NCBI GenBank assembly: GCA_945888525.1
Contig: CAMDAF010000002.1
Span: forward strand, 83,378 to 147,377
DNA length: 64,000 nucleotides
DNA from: Chitinophaga pinensis
Lineage (GTDB): Bacteria > Bacteroidota > Bacteroidia > NS11-12g > UBA955
Direction: 5' to 3'
Shown: one piece after another, positions 9,294 through 17,395 of the stretch
How the letters are laid out: each line of letters opens with the position of its first letter
How positions within the stretch are numbered: the stretch's first letter is position 1
Notes under the pieces: generated by a model
Told to the model about the DNA's origin: nothing
Seen by the model: the letters and a program-made list of their open reading frames with translations, nothing else
Databases searched by the model: none
Translations under genes and position numbers: made by a program

Positions 9294-12218
9294 TTAATAT
9301 CCAAATATCTCTTCTAAAGTAACAAGTTTTAATTCACCATATTTTTTCAAATCTGATTCTTTAATTTTGTTTTTTGAGCCCACAATTGAAATTGCCCATT
9401 TTCTTCCTTTGATGTTTTGTTCTTGAAATGCTTTGACATCATTAAATGTAATTTTCTGTATTGCTTCGTAGAGCATTTTTCTGTAATCATAATTTATGCC
9501 CATATCTAAGGCCCCTAAGTATGAAAAGAATACATCACCTTTAATAATTCTCTCGGCCTCAATACTACTTAATATTGATTGTTTAGCCTGATTAAAACTT
9601 TCCTCATTGGTAGGCATATTGTTTAACAATTCATTCATTGAGCTTATGGCATCATTCAATTTGTCAGCTTGAGTGCCCACATATGCAAGCGCTACATCAA
9701 ATTTGCCCTTCTCCGAGGCCTGACTATATACAGCATAAGTAGAATAAGCCAATGCTCTTGATTCTCTAATTTCTTGAAAAACAACACTGCTCATGCCACC
9801 GCCGAAGTACTCATTAAAGGCGCGGATACTTGGCATCTTATTGATGTCAAAAACTTGAGCGCCAGATCTCCAATTTATTTCAGCTTGAACCATTTCGAAA
9901 TGGGTAAAGAAGACTGTATTAGCTGCATAGGTCAAAGGTTTAAATTCATAAGCAGCTGGCGTTGCGATAAACTCAGTAGGCATTTTATGTTTTGAAGTTA
10001 ATGCGGTTTCAATATTGCTTTTTGATTCTGGGCCAAAATACATAATTTGATGCTTATGCATACAAAGATTCTTGATTAATGCTACCAATTCTGAAGCATT
10101 CATGGCATTTAACTCAGCGTTACTAAGCGTGTATGTTCTTGGATTTACTTTGCCATATAAGGCATAAGTACTTAAGGCAGATGATACCGAGCGTTTGTTT
10201 AATTTAGCATCACTTCTTGATTTCAAAATTCTACCTACGTAATCTTTAAGGGCTGAAGCATCTGGCTTTGCATTTAACAACAAATCCTCAAATAAAGCTA
10301 AGGCTTCATTAAAATTTTGTTGTGGTCCATTCAGATAAACATAACTTCTTTGCTCTCCTGTTGATATGCCAAAATTACAAGCGAGTTTGTAAAATTTCAT
10401 ACTCAATTCAGATGCTGTAAATTTATCAGTACCTAAATATTGTAAATACTCTAAGGCAAATGGTAATTTTTTGTTGTTTAATTTACCCATGTCAACAACG
10501 TAATACAAAGTGAACAATTGATTTTTATCATTCAATTTATACAATAATTCTGCTTTGCCAACTTTGCCCCTATCTATGTCCTTGTCAAAATTTAAATAAA
10601 CAGGATATATGCTGTCTGTCTCTTCCTCAAGTATGTCAATTACAAATTGAGAAGATTTATCTCTGTTTAACTCAACCTCAGTTATACTTGGCTTTTCTAT
10701 TTTATCTTGTTTGGTGTCCTCTCCTGTTCTTTTGTATACAATCGAATAGCCGCTGGTATAATACTCTTTAACGAAATCTATAATTTCTTGCTTTTTAATT
10801 CTGCTCATGTCAAAATTAATATTAAGCACGTCTCTCCACTGTCTATCTGTTACAAATGCATCCAATAATGAATAGGCAACCCCATCGTTGTTGTCAAATT
10901 TATTGATATCTTCTACCATATTATTGGCGATGATACCTTTTAATAATTCTTCATCAAATTCACCATTCTTGATCTTTTCAATTTGCGCCAATAACAAGTC
11001 TCTCACTTCTTCTAAAGACTGTCCATCTTTGGGTTTTCCTGTAAAAATATGAACGCTGTAATCTTTCATAAAGTCTGGTGATGAACTTGCAGATAATACT
11101 TTTTGATCTTTTACAAGATTTAAATCGATCAAACCGGCTTTGCTATTACTTAATATAAGGTCTACTAACCTTACCATTGTAGCTTGCTTTGATGAAACGC
11201 CATCAAAACGCCATGCCATCATAATGTTTGCAGCATCTGGACCTGCCACGCTTATACTATCAGGTCTTCCTCTTGGAAATTCTTGTTTAAATGCAAAAGC
11301 AGGAACAGCTCTGGTTTGCATGTAACTAAAATGTTTATCTATCATTTCAATCACATCTTCAGGGTTAAAATCACCAACCATAATAATGGCCATATTGTTA
11401 GGCACATAATAGGTATTAAAATAATTTCTAATTTTTATTAAAGAAGGGTTTTTCAAATGTTCAACCGTACCAATGGTGGTTTGGGTGCCATAAGGATGAG
11501 AACGGAACAAACTTGCATATAATTTTTCGAAAGCTTCTTCTCCATCATTGTCCAAAGAAATATTTTTCTCTTCATATACCGCTTCTAATTCTGTATGAAA
11601 TAGCCTCAAAATTGGATTTCTATAGCGTTCAGCTTCTATTTCCAACCATTGGTGAACTCTGTTAGAAGGGATGTCATTTACATAAACTGTTTGTTCTACA
11701 CTGGTAAAAGCATTTGTACCTTGGGCTCCTATTCCTTGGCACATTTTATCAAATTCATTTGCTATGCTAAATTTAGAAGCCAAGCCACTAATACTATCTA
11801 TTTGTCTATATATCTGACGGCGTTTTACATCATCCTTTGTTTTGTTATACAATTCGTATAAAGCATCTATTTGATCTAAATAGATTTTTTCTTTTGCAAA
11901 ATCTAAAGAACCATATTGATCGGTTCCTTTAAATAACATATGTTCCAAATAATGTGCTAAGCCAGTGTTATCTGAAGGGTCATTTTTACTTCCTGCTTTT
12001 GTGGCTACTAAAGTTTGGACACGGGGTTGGTCTTTATTTACCGACAAAATTACTGTTAAACCATTAGGCAATACATACCATCTTGATTTTGTAGGATCTC
12101 CAGAAACTACAGTGTAAGTATATTTTCCATGGGTGTTTTTGCCGTATGTGGCATAATTAACCTGAGCTTTTAGGCCAAATGTGAGCAATAAAAGCAACGC
12201 GAGACTGATGTTTTTCAT
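9294..12218 (-). CDS. Secreted M16 family zinc metallopeptidase (two-lobed insulinase type)
   Basis: A 974-residue protein with a signal peptide (MKNISLALLLLLTFGLKAQ), probably periplasmic. The inverted zinc motif HxxEH is at 89-93 (HYLEH), and the downstream glutamate in LEAVYEEKN supplies the third ligand. A second, inactive M16 lobe fills the C-terminal half, as in pitrilysin/PqqL-like enzymes. The expected role is degradation of periplasmic peptides. An in-frame TTG at 12245 overlaps a -7 box, and the signal peptide begins at the ATG at 12218, which was chosen. It is transcribed alone and ends at the bidirectional terminator. Confidence 0.93.
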   Translation of the reverse strand: MKNISLALLLLLTFGLKAQVNYATYGKNTHGKYTYTVVSGDPTKSRWYVLPNGLTVILSVNKDQPRVQTLVATKAGSKNDPSDNTGLAHYLEHMLFKGTDQYGSLDFAKEKIYLDQIDALYELYNKTKDDVKRRQIYRQIDSISGLASKFSIANEFDKMCQGIGAQGTNAFTSVEQTVYVNDIPSNRVHQWLEIEAERYRNPILRLFHTELEAVYEEKNISLDNDGEEAFEKLYASLFRSHPYGTQTTIGTVEHLKNPSLIKIRNYFNTYYVPNNMAIIMVGDFNPEDVIEMIDKHFSYMQTRAVPAFAFKQEFPRGRPDSISVAGPDAANIMMAWRFDGVSSKQATMVRLVDLILSNSKAGLIDLNLVKDQKVLSASSSPDFMKDYSVHIFTGKPKDGQSLEEVRDLLLAQIEKIKNGEFDEELLKGIIANNMVEDINKFDNNDGVAYSLLDAFVTDRQWRDVLNINFDMSRIKKQEIIDFVKEYYTSGYSIVYKRTGEDTKQDKIEKPSITEVELNRDKSSQFVIDILEEETDSIYPVYLNFDKDIDRGKVGKAELLYKLNDKNQLFTLYYVVDMGKLNNKKLPFALEYLQYLGTDKFTASELSMKFYKLACNFGISTGEQRSYVYLNGPQQNFNEALALFEDLLLNAKPDASALKDYVGRILKSRSDAKLNKRSVSSALSTYALYGKVNPRTYTLSNAELNAMNASELVALIKNLCMHKHQIMYFGPESKSNIETALTSKHKMPTEFIATPAAYEFKPLTYAANTVFFTHFEMVQAEINWRSGAQVFDINKMPSIRAFNEYFGGGMSSVVFQEIRESRALAYSTYAVYSQASEKGKFDVALAYVGTQADKLNDAISSMNELLNNMPTNEESFNQAKQSILSSIEAERIIKGDVFFSYLGALDMGINYDYRKMLYEAIQKITFNDVKAFQEQNIKGRKWAISIVGSKNKIKESDLKKYGELKLVTLEEIFGY

Positions 12219-12242
12219 TTCTATAAAATAATAAAAGGATGC

Positions 12243-12250
12243 CAAATTTA
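12243..12250 (-). promoter_or_regulatory. -7 box (TAAATTTG) for the M16 peptidase gene
   Basis: Reading the minus strand, TAAATTTG fits TAnnTTTG and lies 24 bp before the ATG at 12218. No TTG is found at the expected spacing. The box covers the alternative TTG start at 12245 and argues against using it. Confidence 0.4.
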
Positions 12251-12390
12251 AGAAAAATCGTGAACATCGGAATAAAAATAAGACAAGAAAAAGAAAAACA
12301 AGGACTAAATCTAAGAATATAGCGAGTGGCTATAACATTTTCAGAAAGATTAAATAGCTGAACAGAAAACTAAAAACAAATCAAATATCC

Positions 12391-12834
12391 TTATAATAAG
12401 TCTTTAAACATTTTTATATGAGGGATATTAACCTCCAAAAATTCATGTCCAATTACTTTATACCCCAAATTTTTATAGAATTGTATAGCTGTATTTCTAG
12501 CATTTAATTCAATTAAATTAAAACCATTTTCGATTGCCCATTGCTCAGAAAATTTAACCAACACAGAGCCATATCCTTTACTTTGAAATTTAGGATCAAT
12601 TGCAACTTGTCTCATTTTTAGTGTTGTACTGCTTGTGTCCTTCATGGTTTTTAATAGAAGAATCCCAATCAGTTGATTCTTGTAAAAAGCAGCAATGTGG
12701 AATTGGTCTTTTTCAGCATTTAAATCGTTGGCACTAAAATCTAGACCCAAAGGTTTCCTTAGTACTTCACGTCTTATTTCAATACTCTTTTTATGGTCAT
12801 CAAATCCAAATTCCAAAAGTCTACAATCAAGCAT
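12391..12834 (-). CDS. GNAT family N-acetyltransferase
   Basis: A 147-residue single-domain GNAT. The acetyl-CoA binding segment is clear: MRQVAIDPKFQSKGYGSVL with the Q-x-x-G-x-G signature (QSKGYG), followed by GFNLIELNARNTAIQFYKNLGYKV, the usual motif B helix and strand. It most resembles ElaA/YjcF-type enzymes that acetylate small molecules or protein amines; the acceptor is not readable. It is divergent from a second GNAT, 137 bp apart, next to the SET/H1-like pair. A possible -7 box (TATTTTTG) on the minus strand lies at 12876-12869. Confidence 0.85.
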   Translation of the reverse strand: MLDCRLLEFGFDDHKKSIEIRREVLRKPLGLDFSANDLNAEKDQFHIAAFYKNQLIGILLLKTMKDTSSTTLKMRQVAIDPKFQSKGYGSVLVKFSEQWAIENGFNLIELNARNTAIQFYKNLGYKVIGHEFLEVNIPHIKMFKDLL

Positions 12835-12942
12835 AATATTTATATAAAGGTTCCTACTAATTTTGATTCAAAAATATGTGATTAAGCACTAAAATAAAAA
12901 AACAGGAATTAAAAACGAGGCAATTTGAAAGTATAATAAAAG

Positions 12943-12950
12943 TATATTTG
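12943..12950 (+). promoter_or_regulatory. -7 box (TATATTTG) for the second GNAT gene
   Basis: TATATTTG fits TAnnTTTG, 21 bp before the ATG at 12972. The nearest upstream TTTG (12924-12927) has a spacing of 15 rather than 19, so the promoter is only partly supported. Confidence 0.4.
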
Positions 12951-12971
12951 TGCCAGAATCATTAAAGAAAA

Positions 12972-13487
12972 ATGGAAATCAAATTAGTAAAGACAAAAGA
13001 AGATGAGCTTTTGCAAATTGCTGAGATGGCTGAATTAATATGGAAAAAATATTACATAGAGATTATAAGCATCCATCAAATTGAATACATGTTGGATAAA
13101 TTCTATTCAGAAGAAGCATTAAAGTCACAAATTAAAATTGGTAAAGATTTTTACTTTATTAAAAACCAATCTGAGATACTAGGTTTTATTTCTTATAGCC
13201 AACAGGCCGATTCGGTTTACTTTATTCATAAATTTTATATTCTGCCAAATCAACACAGGCAAAACCTTGGAAGCTTAGCTATGCAGGAAATTGAAAAAGA
13301 AATCATTGATTCAAATAAGAACAGAAATTACAAATTAAAATTAACAGTAAATCGGAAGAATTTTAAAGCAATAAATTTCTATTTTAAAAATGGTTTTATG
13401 ATAGAATCTGTTGAAGATTTTGATATCGGCGAATCGTACTTAATGAACGATTTTGTAATGACAAAAACTGTAAAAAATAGTTTTTAG
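12972..13487 (+). CDS. GNAT family N-acetyltransferase
   Basis: A 171-residue GNAT with the acetyl-CoA motif FYILPNQHRQNLGSLAMQEIE (R-Q-N-L-G-S in place of R/QxxGxG/A) and a C-terminal LTVNRKNFKAINFYFKNGF block, the usual motif B. The N-terminal half, with WKKYYIEII and QIEYMLDKFYS, resembles a large group of uncharacterised GNATs in Bacteroidota and Firmicutes. The substrate is unknown. It lies upstream of the SET gene on the same strand, but 199 bp containing an inverted repeat separate them, so it is probably a separate transcript. Confidence 0.85.
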   Translation: MEIKLVKTKEDELLQIAEMAELIWKKYYIEIISIHQIEYMLDKFYSEEALKSQIKIGKDFYFIKNQSEILGFISYSQQADSVYFIHKFYILPNQHRQNLGSLAMQEIEKEIIDSNKNRNYKLKLTVNRKNFKAINFYFKNGFMIESVEDFDIGESYLMNDFVMTKTVKNSF

Positions 13488-13548
13488 ATCTTAATTTTAT
13501 ATTTAATCGAATATTTTCAAGTTTACAATGTCAATAACTAAAAAGAAA

Positions 13549-13588
13549 TTGACTAAAAACAAAACTATTTAGTCAACTTATTTGACTA
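13549..13588. repeat. TTGACTAAA inverted repeat plus an extra half-site
   Basis: TTGACTAAA at 13549-13557 is the exact reverse complement of TTTAGTCAA at 13568-13576, with a 10-nt spacer. A further TTGACTA is at 13582-13588. There is no T-run, so it is not a convincing terminator for the upstream GNAT. It could be an operator ahead of the SET gene. The rest of the 13488-13686 gap is AT-rich with nothing else recognisable except the -7 box. Confidence 0.5.
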
Positions 13589-13660
13589 CTTTATAAACGC
13601 ATATTTGAAAACATGTGAATAGATATATTATAGAAATAGCAATAGTTTGAGAAACTTTCA

Positions 13661-13668
13661 TAATTTTG
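13661..13668 (+). promoter_or_regulatory. -7 box (TAATTTTG) before the SET gene
   Basis: TAATTTTG fits TAnnTTTG and lies 18 bp before the GTG start at 13687. No TTG sits at the expected -33 spacing. Confidence 0.45.
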
Positions 13669-13686
13669 ACGGATAAAAATAATTGA

Positions 13687-14070
13687 GTGAAAAAAGAGTA
13701 TAATATTAGCAATACAAATTTATTTGTATCGAATGCAGGACACAAAGGACGCGGTGTGTTTACATCTAAAGTTTTAAAGAAAGATGATCTTATTGAAATT
13801 TGCCCTGTAATCGAATTAAGTTATAAAGAACATCAGAGTCTGTCAGGTCACACTTTAGAAAACTATACGTTCGTTTGGAACACTAGTAAAAAAAATGTGG
13901 CAATTGTTTTAGGATTCGGATCTTTATACAACCATTCAGCAAAACCCAATGCAGATTACATAAAAAAAATAAAAGACGGTGTAATGGTATATAAGGCATT
14001 AAAAACGATAAAAGCTGGCGAAGAAATTACCATTGACTACGGCGATATGCACTCAGATTTAAACAAATAA
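13687..14070 (+). CDS. SET-domain protein, probable protein-lysine methyltransferase
   Basis: A 127-residue protein that is almost only a SET domain. Motifs in order: GRGVF at 21-25 (SAM-binding loop), GFGSLYNHSAKPNA at 76-89 with the Asn82-His83 pair of the NHS pseudoknot motif, and GEEITIDYG at 111-119 with the predicted catalytic Tyr118. There are no pre-SET or post-SET cysteines, as in short bacterial SET proteins. It should transfer methyl groups from SAM to a lysine. The start is GTG at 13687. The gene 25 bp downstream encodes a lysine-rich histone H1-like protein, the obvious candidate substrate; that pairing is inference, supported by the chlamydial SET enzyme known to methylate its histone-like protein. 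Confidence 0.9.
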   Translation: MKKEYNISNTNLFVSNAGHKGRGVFTSKVLKKDDLIEICPVIELSYKEHQSLSGHTLENYTFVWNTSKKNVAIVLGFGSLYNHSAKPNADYIKKIKDGVMVYKALKTIKAGEEITIDYGDMHSDLNK

Positions 14071-14095
14071 AAAACCCAATTTAATATTTATAAAT

Positions 14096-14356
14096 ATGGC
14101 AACTCCAAAAAAACCAGCTGCTAAAGCAAAAGCTACAAAAGCAGCACCAAAAGCAAAAGCAAAAGCGAAAGCAGCTCCTAAAGCGAAAGCGAAAGTAGCT
14201 CCAAAAGCGAAAGCGAAAGTAGCTCCAAAGGCTAAAGCTGCTCCTAAAGCTAAAGCAAAAGCGAAAGCTGCTCCAAAGGCTAAAGCTGCGCCTAAAGCAA
14301 AAGCTAAGAAAGCTGCGCCTAAAGCAAAAGCTAAAAAATCAGCAAAAAAGAAGTAA
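14096..14356 (+). CDS. Histone H1-like Lys/Ala/Pro repeat protein
   Basis: An 86-residue protein made only of M, A, T, P, K, V and S: no acidic, aromatic or cysteine residues. After MATPKKPAAKAKA it is built of repeated APKAK units and KAK steps, ending KKSAKKK. This is the composition of the tails of eukaryotic linker histone H1, chlamydial HctB and Pseudomonas AlgP. It should be disordered, extremely basic and bind DNA (or RNA) non-specifically, condensing the nucleoid. It has no separate globular domain. It lies 25 bp behind the SET gene and shares its terminator, so the two are probably co-transcribed. The DNA is itself a degenerate short-period repeat, so length variation between strains is likely. 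Confidence 0.9.
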   Translation: MATPKKPAAKAKATKAAPKAKAKAKAAPKAKAKVAPKAKAKVAPKAKAAPKAKAKAKAAPKAKAAPKAKAKKAAPKAKAKKSAKKK

Positions 14357-14378
14357 AATTTTACTTTTAACCTCTCTG

Positions 14379-14412
14379 AAAAACCGTCAGCATTAGCTGA
14401 CGGTTTTTTTTT
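14379..14412 (+). terminator. Intrinsic terminator of the SET/H1-like unit
   Basis: A perfect 13-bp stem (14379-14391 with 14396-14408), loop ATTA, GC-rich top CCGTCAGC, then T continuing to 14412. It closes the SET/H1-like transcript. Confidence 0.92.
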
Positions 14413-14569
14413 GCTTTATTCTACCCAGCCACTTCAATGTTAAATTTTGTGCTTTGTTGCCAATCTGCTTTCCTTTAAACATCTAGACTCCTTGAATTTA
14501 AGGCTAATACAAAGAGACCATAAAATAAGAAAAGATGTTTAATCATGCAAAAATAAGTCATCTTTAACT

Positions 14570-14624
14570 TATATTTGTAGTGAATAAGTTATGGAGTAAG
14601 ATGCGCGCTCAATTCGTACTTTTG
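14570..14624 (+). promoter_or_regulatory. Two -7 boxes ahead of the TPR gene
   Basis: TATATTTG at 14570-14577 and TACTTTTG at 14617-14624 both match TAnnTTTG. Neither has a TTG at 19-21 bp upstream. The second lies 16 bp before the ATG at 14641 and is the likelier site for the TPR-comA-yqeY transcript. Confidence 0.4.
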
Positions 14625-14640
14625 TATATATTATTGTAAT

Positions 14641-16089
14641 ATGTTTGATGATTTTGATGATAGTGATGCTGGCAGTGAAGACTTTTTTAGTCAAACAGAC
14701 ATTGATGAAACACTTAAAAAATTTAATCAACTAAACGCTGACCAATCTATTTTCTTCAGTGAGGAAGAAATTGAGGCTCTTTCGTATCATTTTTTCTTAA
14801 ACAATCAGCATAAAGATCAAATGAAAATAATCAACCATGGTCTTTATTTATACCCAAACAAAATTGATTTTTTAATTGAAAAAGCCAGCATATTGTGCAT
14901 GAGTAGTCTTTATGACGATGCACTAAATCTGATTTTAATCGCAAAATCAACAGAGCCTTATAATGCTGTTATTCATAAAATGGAAGGCGAAATACTAGCC
15001 GATTTGGATAGGCCAGCTGAAGCAGAAGAATCTTTTATATTAGCGCTTGAATTTGCTGAATTTGAAGACGATGAATTTGTTGTTGACATTTATAACAGCT
15101 ACGCCCAATTGTTATCACAGAACGAAGAAGTTGTAAAAGCCAATAAAATTATTGAAAAAGGATTGAAACGTTTTCCGGAAAATGAAATCCTTTTTAACCA
15201 ATTGGCATTAAATTTCATTAGCAATAGTTTATTTGATCAAGCTACACTCTATTTTAAAAGAATCATAGATTCCAATCCGTATTCCTACTTAGCATGGTAC
15301 CAGTTAGGCAGAATTTATGAGATCACAGATCTTAAAGATTTGGCTTTAGAAGCTTATGAATACTCGAGTTTATCTAATAAGGATTCAAAAAATGCATTTT
15401 TCAATTTAGCCGGTTTGTATGAAAGCAAAGGCGAATACAATAAAGCAATTGAGAACTATCAGCAATGCATAAAAAACAACGGTGATGTATACCCTTATAT
15501 TTGCATAGCCCGCTGTTACTTGGGCATAGAAGAGCCAATTTTAGCCCGAAATTATCTTAAGAAAGCCCAAGGCTTAGAAGACATTATACCAGAGTACAAT
15601 TATTTAATTGGATACTCTTTTTTGACTGAAAAACAAGCCAGAAAAGCGCTGCCTTATTTTGAGAAAGTATACAAAGAAGATAAAAGTGACTTTGCAGCAT
15701 TGAAAGGCATTTTAACGTGCTATTCAGATCTAGAAAAGCTTATTGAAATTGAGCATATTTACAATGGATTAAAACTTGAAAACAAAGAAATAATTCATGA
15801 AAATTGGAAAGAATTAGCATCGGTACTTTATATTTCTGAATTGGATGCCTTGCTAGAAGATCTAATATTCGAAATACAAACAATTTCTGAATACAAAGAT
15901 GATTTGAATTGTGTTCTCAATGTTATAAAATTCGATCAAAATCCATCAAATAAAAACAAAGAAGTAATCATGTCGCGATTAATACATAATTTTGAAGACA
16001 CTTTAGAAAGTGTTAAATTATTCTGTCACACATTAATTGATGATGACGAAGAGTTTAAGAACATGATACAAATTTACCAATCAACGTAA
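14641..16089 (+). CDS. Tetratricopeptide repeat protein
   Basis: A 482-residue cytosolic protein with an acidic N-terminus (DDFDD, DSDAGSED) and then roughly ten degenerate TPR helix pairs. Clear repeats include the blocks starting PYSYLAWYQLGRIYE, KNAFFNLAGLYESKGEYNKAI and EYNYLIGYSFL. No signal peptide or enzyme motif is seen; it should be a protein-interaction scaffold. It is 1 bp upstream of the phosphosulfolactate-synthase homologue, so translation is probably coupled. I believe this TPR-comA pairing recurs in Bacteroidota, but could not check. The partner is unknown. Confidence 0.85.
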   Translation: MFDDFDDSDAGSEDFFSQTDIDETLKKFNQLNADQSIFFSEEEIEALSYHFFLNNQHKDQMKIINHGLYLYPNKIDFLIEKASILCMSSLYDDALNLILIAKSTEPYNAVIHKMEGEILADLDRPAEAEESFILALEFAEFEDDEFVVDIYNSYAQLLSQNEEVVKANKIIEKGLKRFPENEILFNQLALNFISNSLFDQATLYFKRIIDSNPYSYLAWYQLGRIYEITDLKDLALEAYEYSSLSNKDSKNAFFNLAGLYESKGEYNKAIENYQQCIKNNGDVYPYICIARCYLGIEEPILARNYLKKAQGLEDIIPEYNYLIGYSFLTEKQARKALPYFEKVYKEDKSDFAALKGILTCYSDLEKLIEIEHIYNGLKLENKEIIHENWKELASVLYISELDALLEDLIFEIQTISEYKDDLNCVLNVIKFDQNPSNKNKEVIMSRLIHNFEDTLESVKLFCHTLIDDDEEFKNMIQIYQST

Positions 16090-16090
16090 A

Positions 16091-16876
16091 ATGAACAACG
16101 ATATATTTAAACTAACGCAACTACCTGAAAGACCCGCACAACCAAGAGAAAACGGACTAACAATGGTCATGGATAAAGGTCTAAGTATTAGAGAATCTAT
16201 AGACCTTATTGAAAATGGAAGTCATCTTATTGATTTGTTAAAACTTGGTTTTGGCACCTCTTATGCAACGCCAAAACTTAAAGAAAAAATAGACCATTAT
16301 AAAAAAGCTGGATTTAAAGTTTACTTCGGCGGAACCCTGTTTGAGGCCTATGCAATCAGAAATCAATTTGATGATTACAGAAGAATTTTAGACTACTATG
16401 GCGTTGACCATGTTGAAGTTAGCGACGGTTCAATGGAAATTGAACATGATAAAAAATGTGAATACATTAGAACATTAACAAAAGACTACACCGTAATTTC
16501 GGAAGTTGGTTCTAAGGATGCTGAAAAAATAATACCGCCTTACGAATGGATTGAAATGATGGAAAAAGAGATTCAAGCAGGTGTTTGGAAAGTAATTGCA
16601 GAAGCACGCGAAAGTGGAACAGTAGGGGTATTTAGGGGTACTGGCGAAGTGCGTTCGGGCTTAGTTGCTGAAATAATAAGGAAGATACCCTTAGAAAAAA
16701 TTATTTGGGAAGCGCCTCAAAAAGCCCAGCAAGTTTGGTTTATTAAATTATATGGCGCAAATATTAATCTTGGCAATATTGCACCTTCAGAGCTAATTGC
16801 ACTTGAAACATTAAGATTAGGATTAAGAGGTGACAGCTTTGATTTTTTCTTAGACAAATCATTAATAAGCAAATAA
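16091..16876 (+). CDS. comA: Phosphosulfolactate synthase (ComA) homologue
   Basis: A 261-residue TIM-barrel protein of the ComA family, whose archaeal members add sulfite to phosphoenolpyruvate to give phosphosulfolactate. Family blocks are clear: the N-terminal RENGLTMVMDKGL, IDLLKLGFGTS, KVYFGGTLFEAY, VEVSDGSMEI, ISEVGSKD, EARESGTVGVFRGTGEVR and the C-terminal GANINLGNIAPSELIALETLRLGLRGD. Length is typical. Bacteroidota do not use coenzyme M, so a role in sulfolactate or in supplying cysteate for sulfonolipids is plausible but inferred. It lies between the TPR gene (1 bp) and yqeY (0 bp). Confidence 0.88.
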   Translation: MNNDIFKLTQLPERPAQPRENGLTMVMDKGLSIRESIDLIENGSHLIDLLKLGFGTSYATPKLKEKIDHYKKAGFKVYFGGTLFEAYAIRNQFDDYRRILDYYGVDHVEVSDGSMEIEHDKKCEYIRTLTKDYTVISEVGSKDAEKIIPPYEWIEMMEKEIQAGVWKVIAEARESGTVGVFRGTGEVRSGLVAEIIRKIPLEKIIWEAPQKAQQVWFIKLYGANINLGNIAPSELIALETLRLGLRGDSFDFFLDKSLISK

Positions 16877-17323
16877 ATGTTAGTTGAAACTATAAACAAA
16901 GACCTTATTAATGCCATGAAGGCTAAAGACGAGGTTGGACTGAGGGCAATTAGAGCTATAAAATCCGCATTTTTATTGGCAGGGACTGAAATTGGCACTA
17001 AAGATATTTCAGATGAAATTGCAATAAAAGCCATGCAAAAAATGGCAAAACAACGCAAAGACAGCATTGACATTTTTCTTAAAGAAAACAGAACGGATCT
17101 GGCTCAAAAAGAACAAGAAGAACTAAAAGTCATTGAAACTTATTTGCCGGCATCAATGTCAAAAGACGAGCTCATTTCTGAATTGAAAAAAATAATTGAA
17201 TTAAGCGGCGCGCTTAGCATGAAAGACGTTGGAAAAATTATGCCAATGGCTATGAAGCAATTAGGCAGCAAAACGGATGGTAAATCTATAAACGAAACTT
17301 TAAGAGAGTTACTCCCTGCTTAA
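16877..17323 (+). CDS. yqeY: GatB/YqeY domain protein
   Basis: A 148-residue member of the YqeY family, related to the C-terminal tRNA-binding region of GatB and GlnRS. Typical blocks are seen: LINAMKAKDEVGLRAIRAIKSA, KMAKQRKDSIDIF, EELKVIETYLPASMS and the C-terminal KQLGSKTDGKSINE. The whole family length is present. It may bind tRNA, but its exact function is unresolved in the literature known to me. The ATG follows the comA stop codon directly, making it the last gene of a three-gene operon. Confidence 0.92.
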   Translation: MLVETINKDLINAMKAKDEVGLRAIRAIKSAFLLAGTEIGTKDISDEIAIKAMQKMAKQRKDSIDIFLKENRTDLAQKEQEELKVIETYLPASMSKDELISELKKIIELSGALSMKDVGKIMPMAMKQLGSKTDGKSINETLRELLPA

Positions 17324-17395
17324 TGTCATATTAATTTTGTAGATATTTGTATGGTTTTTATTGGTTTTGTGGAAGCCTCTTAATTGCTGCCTTTT

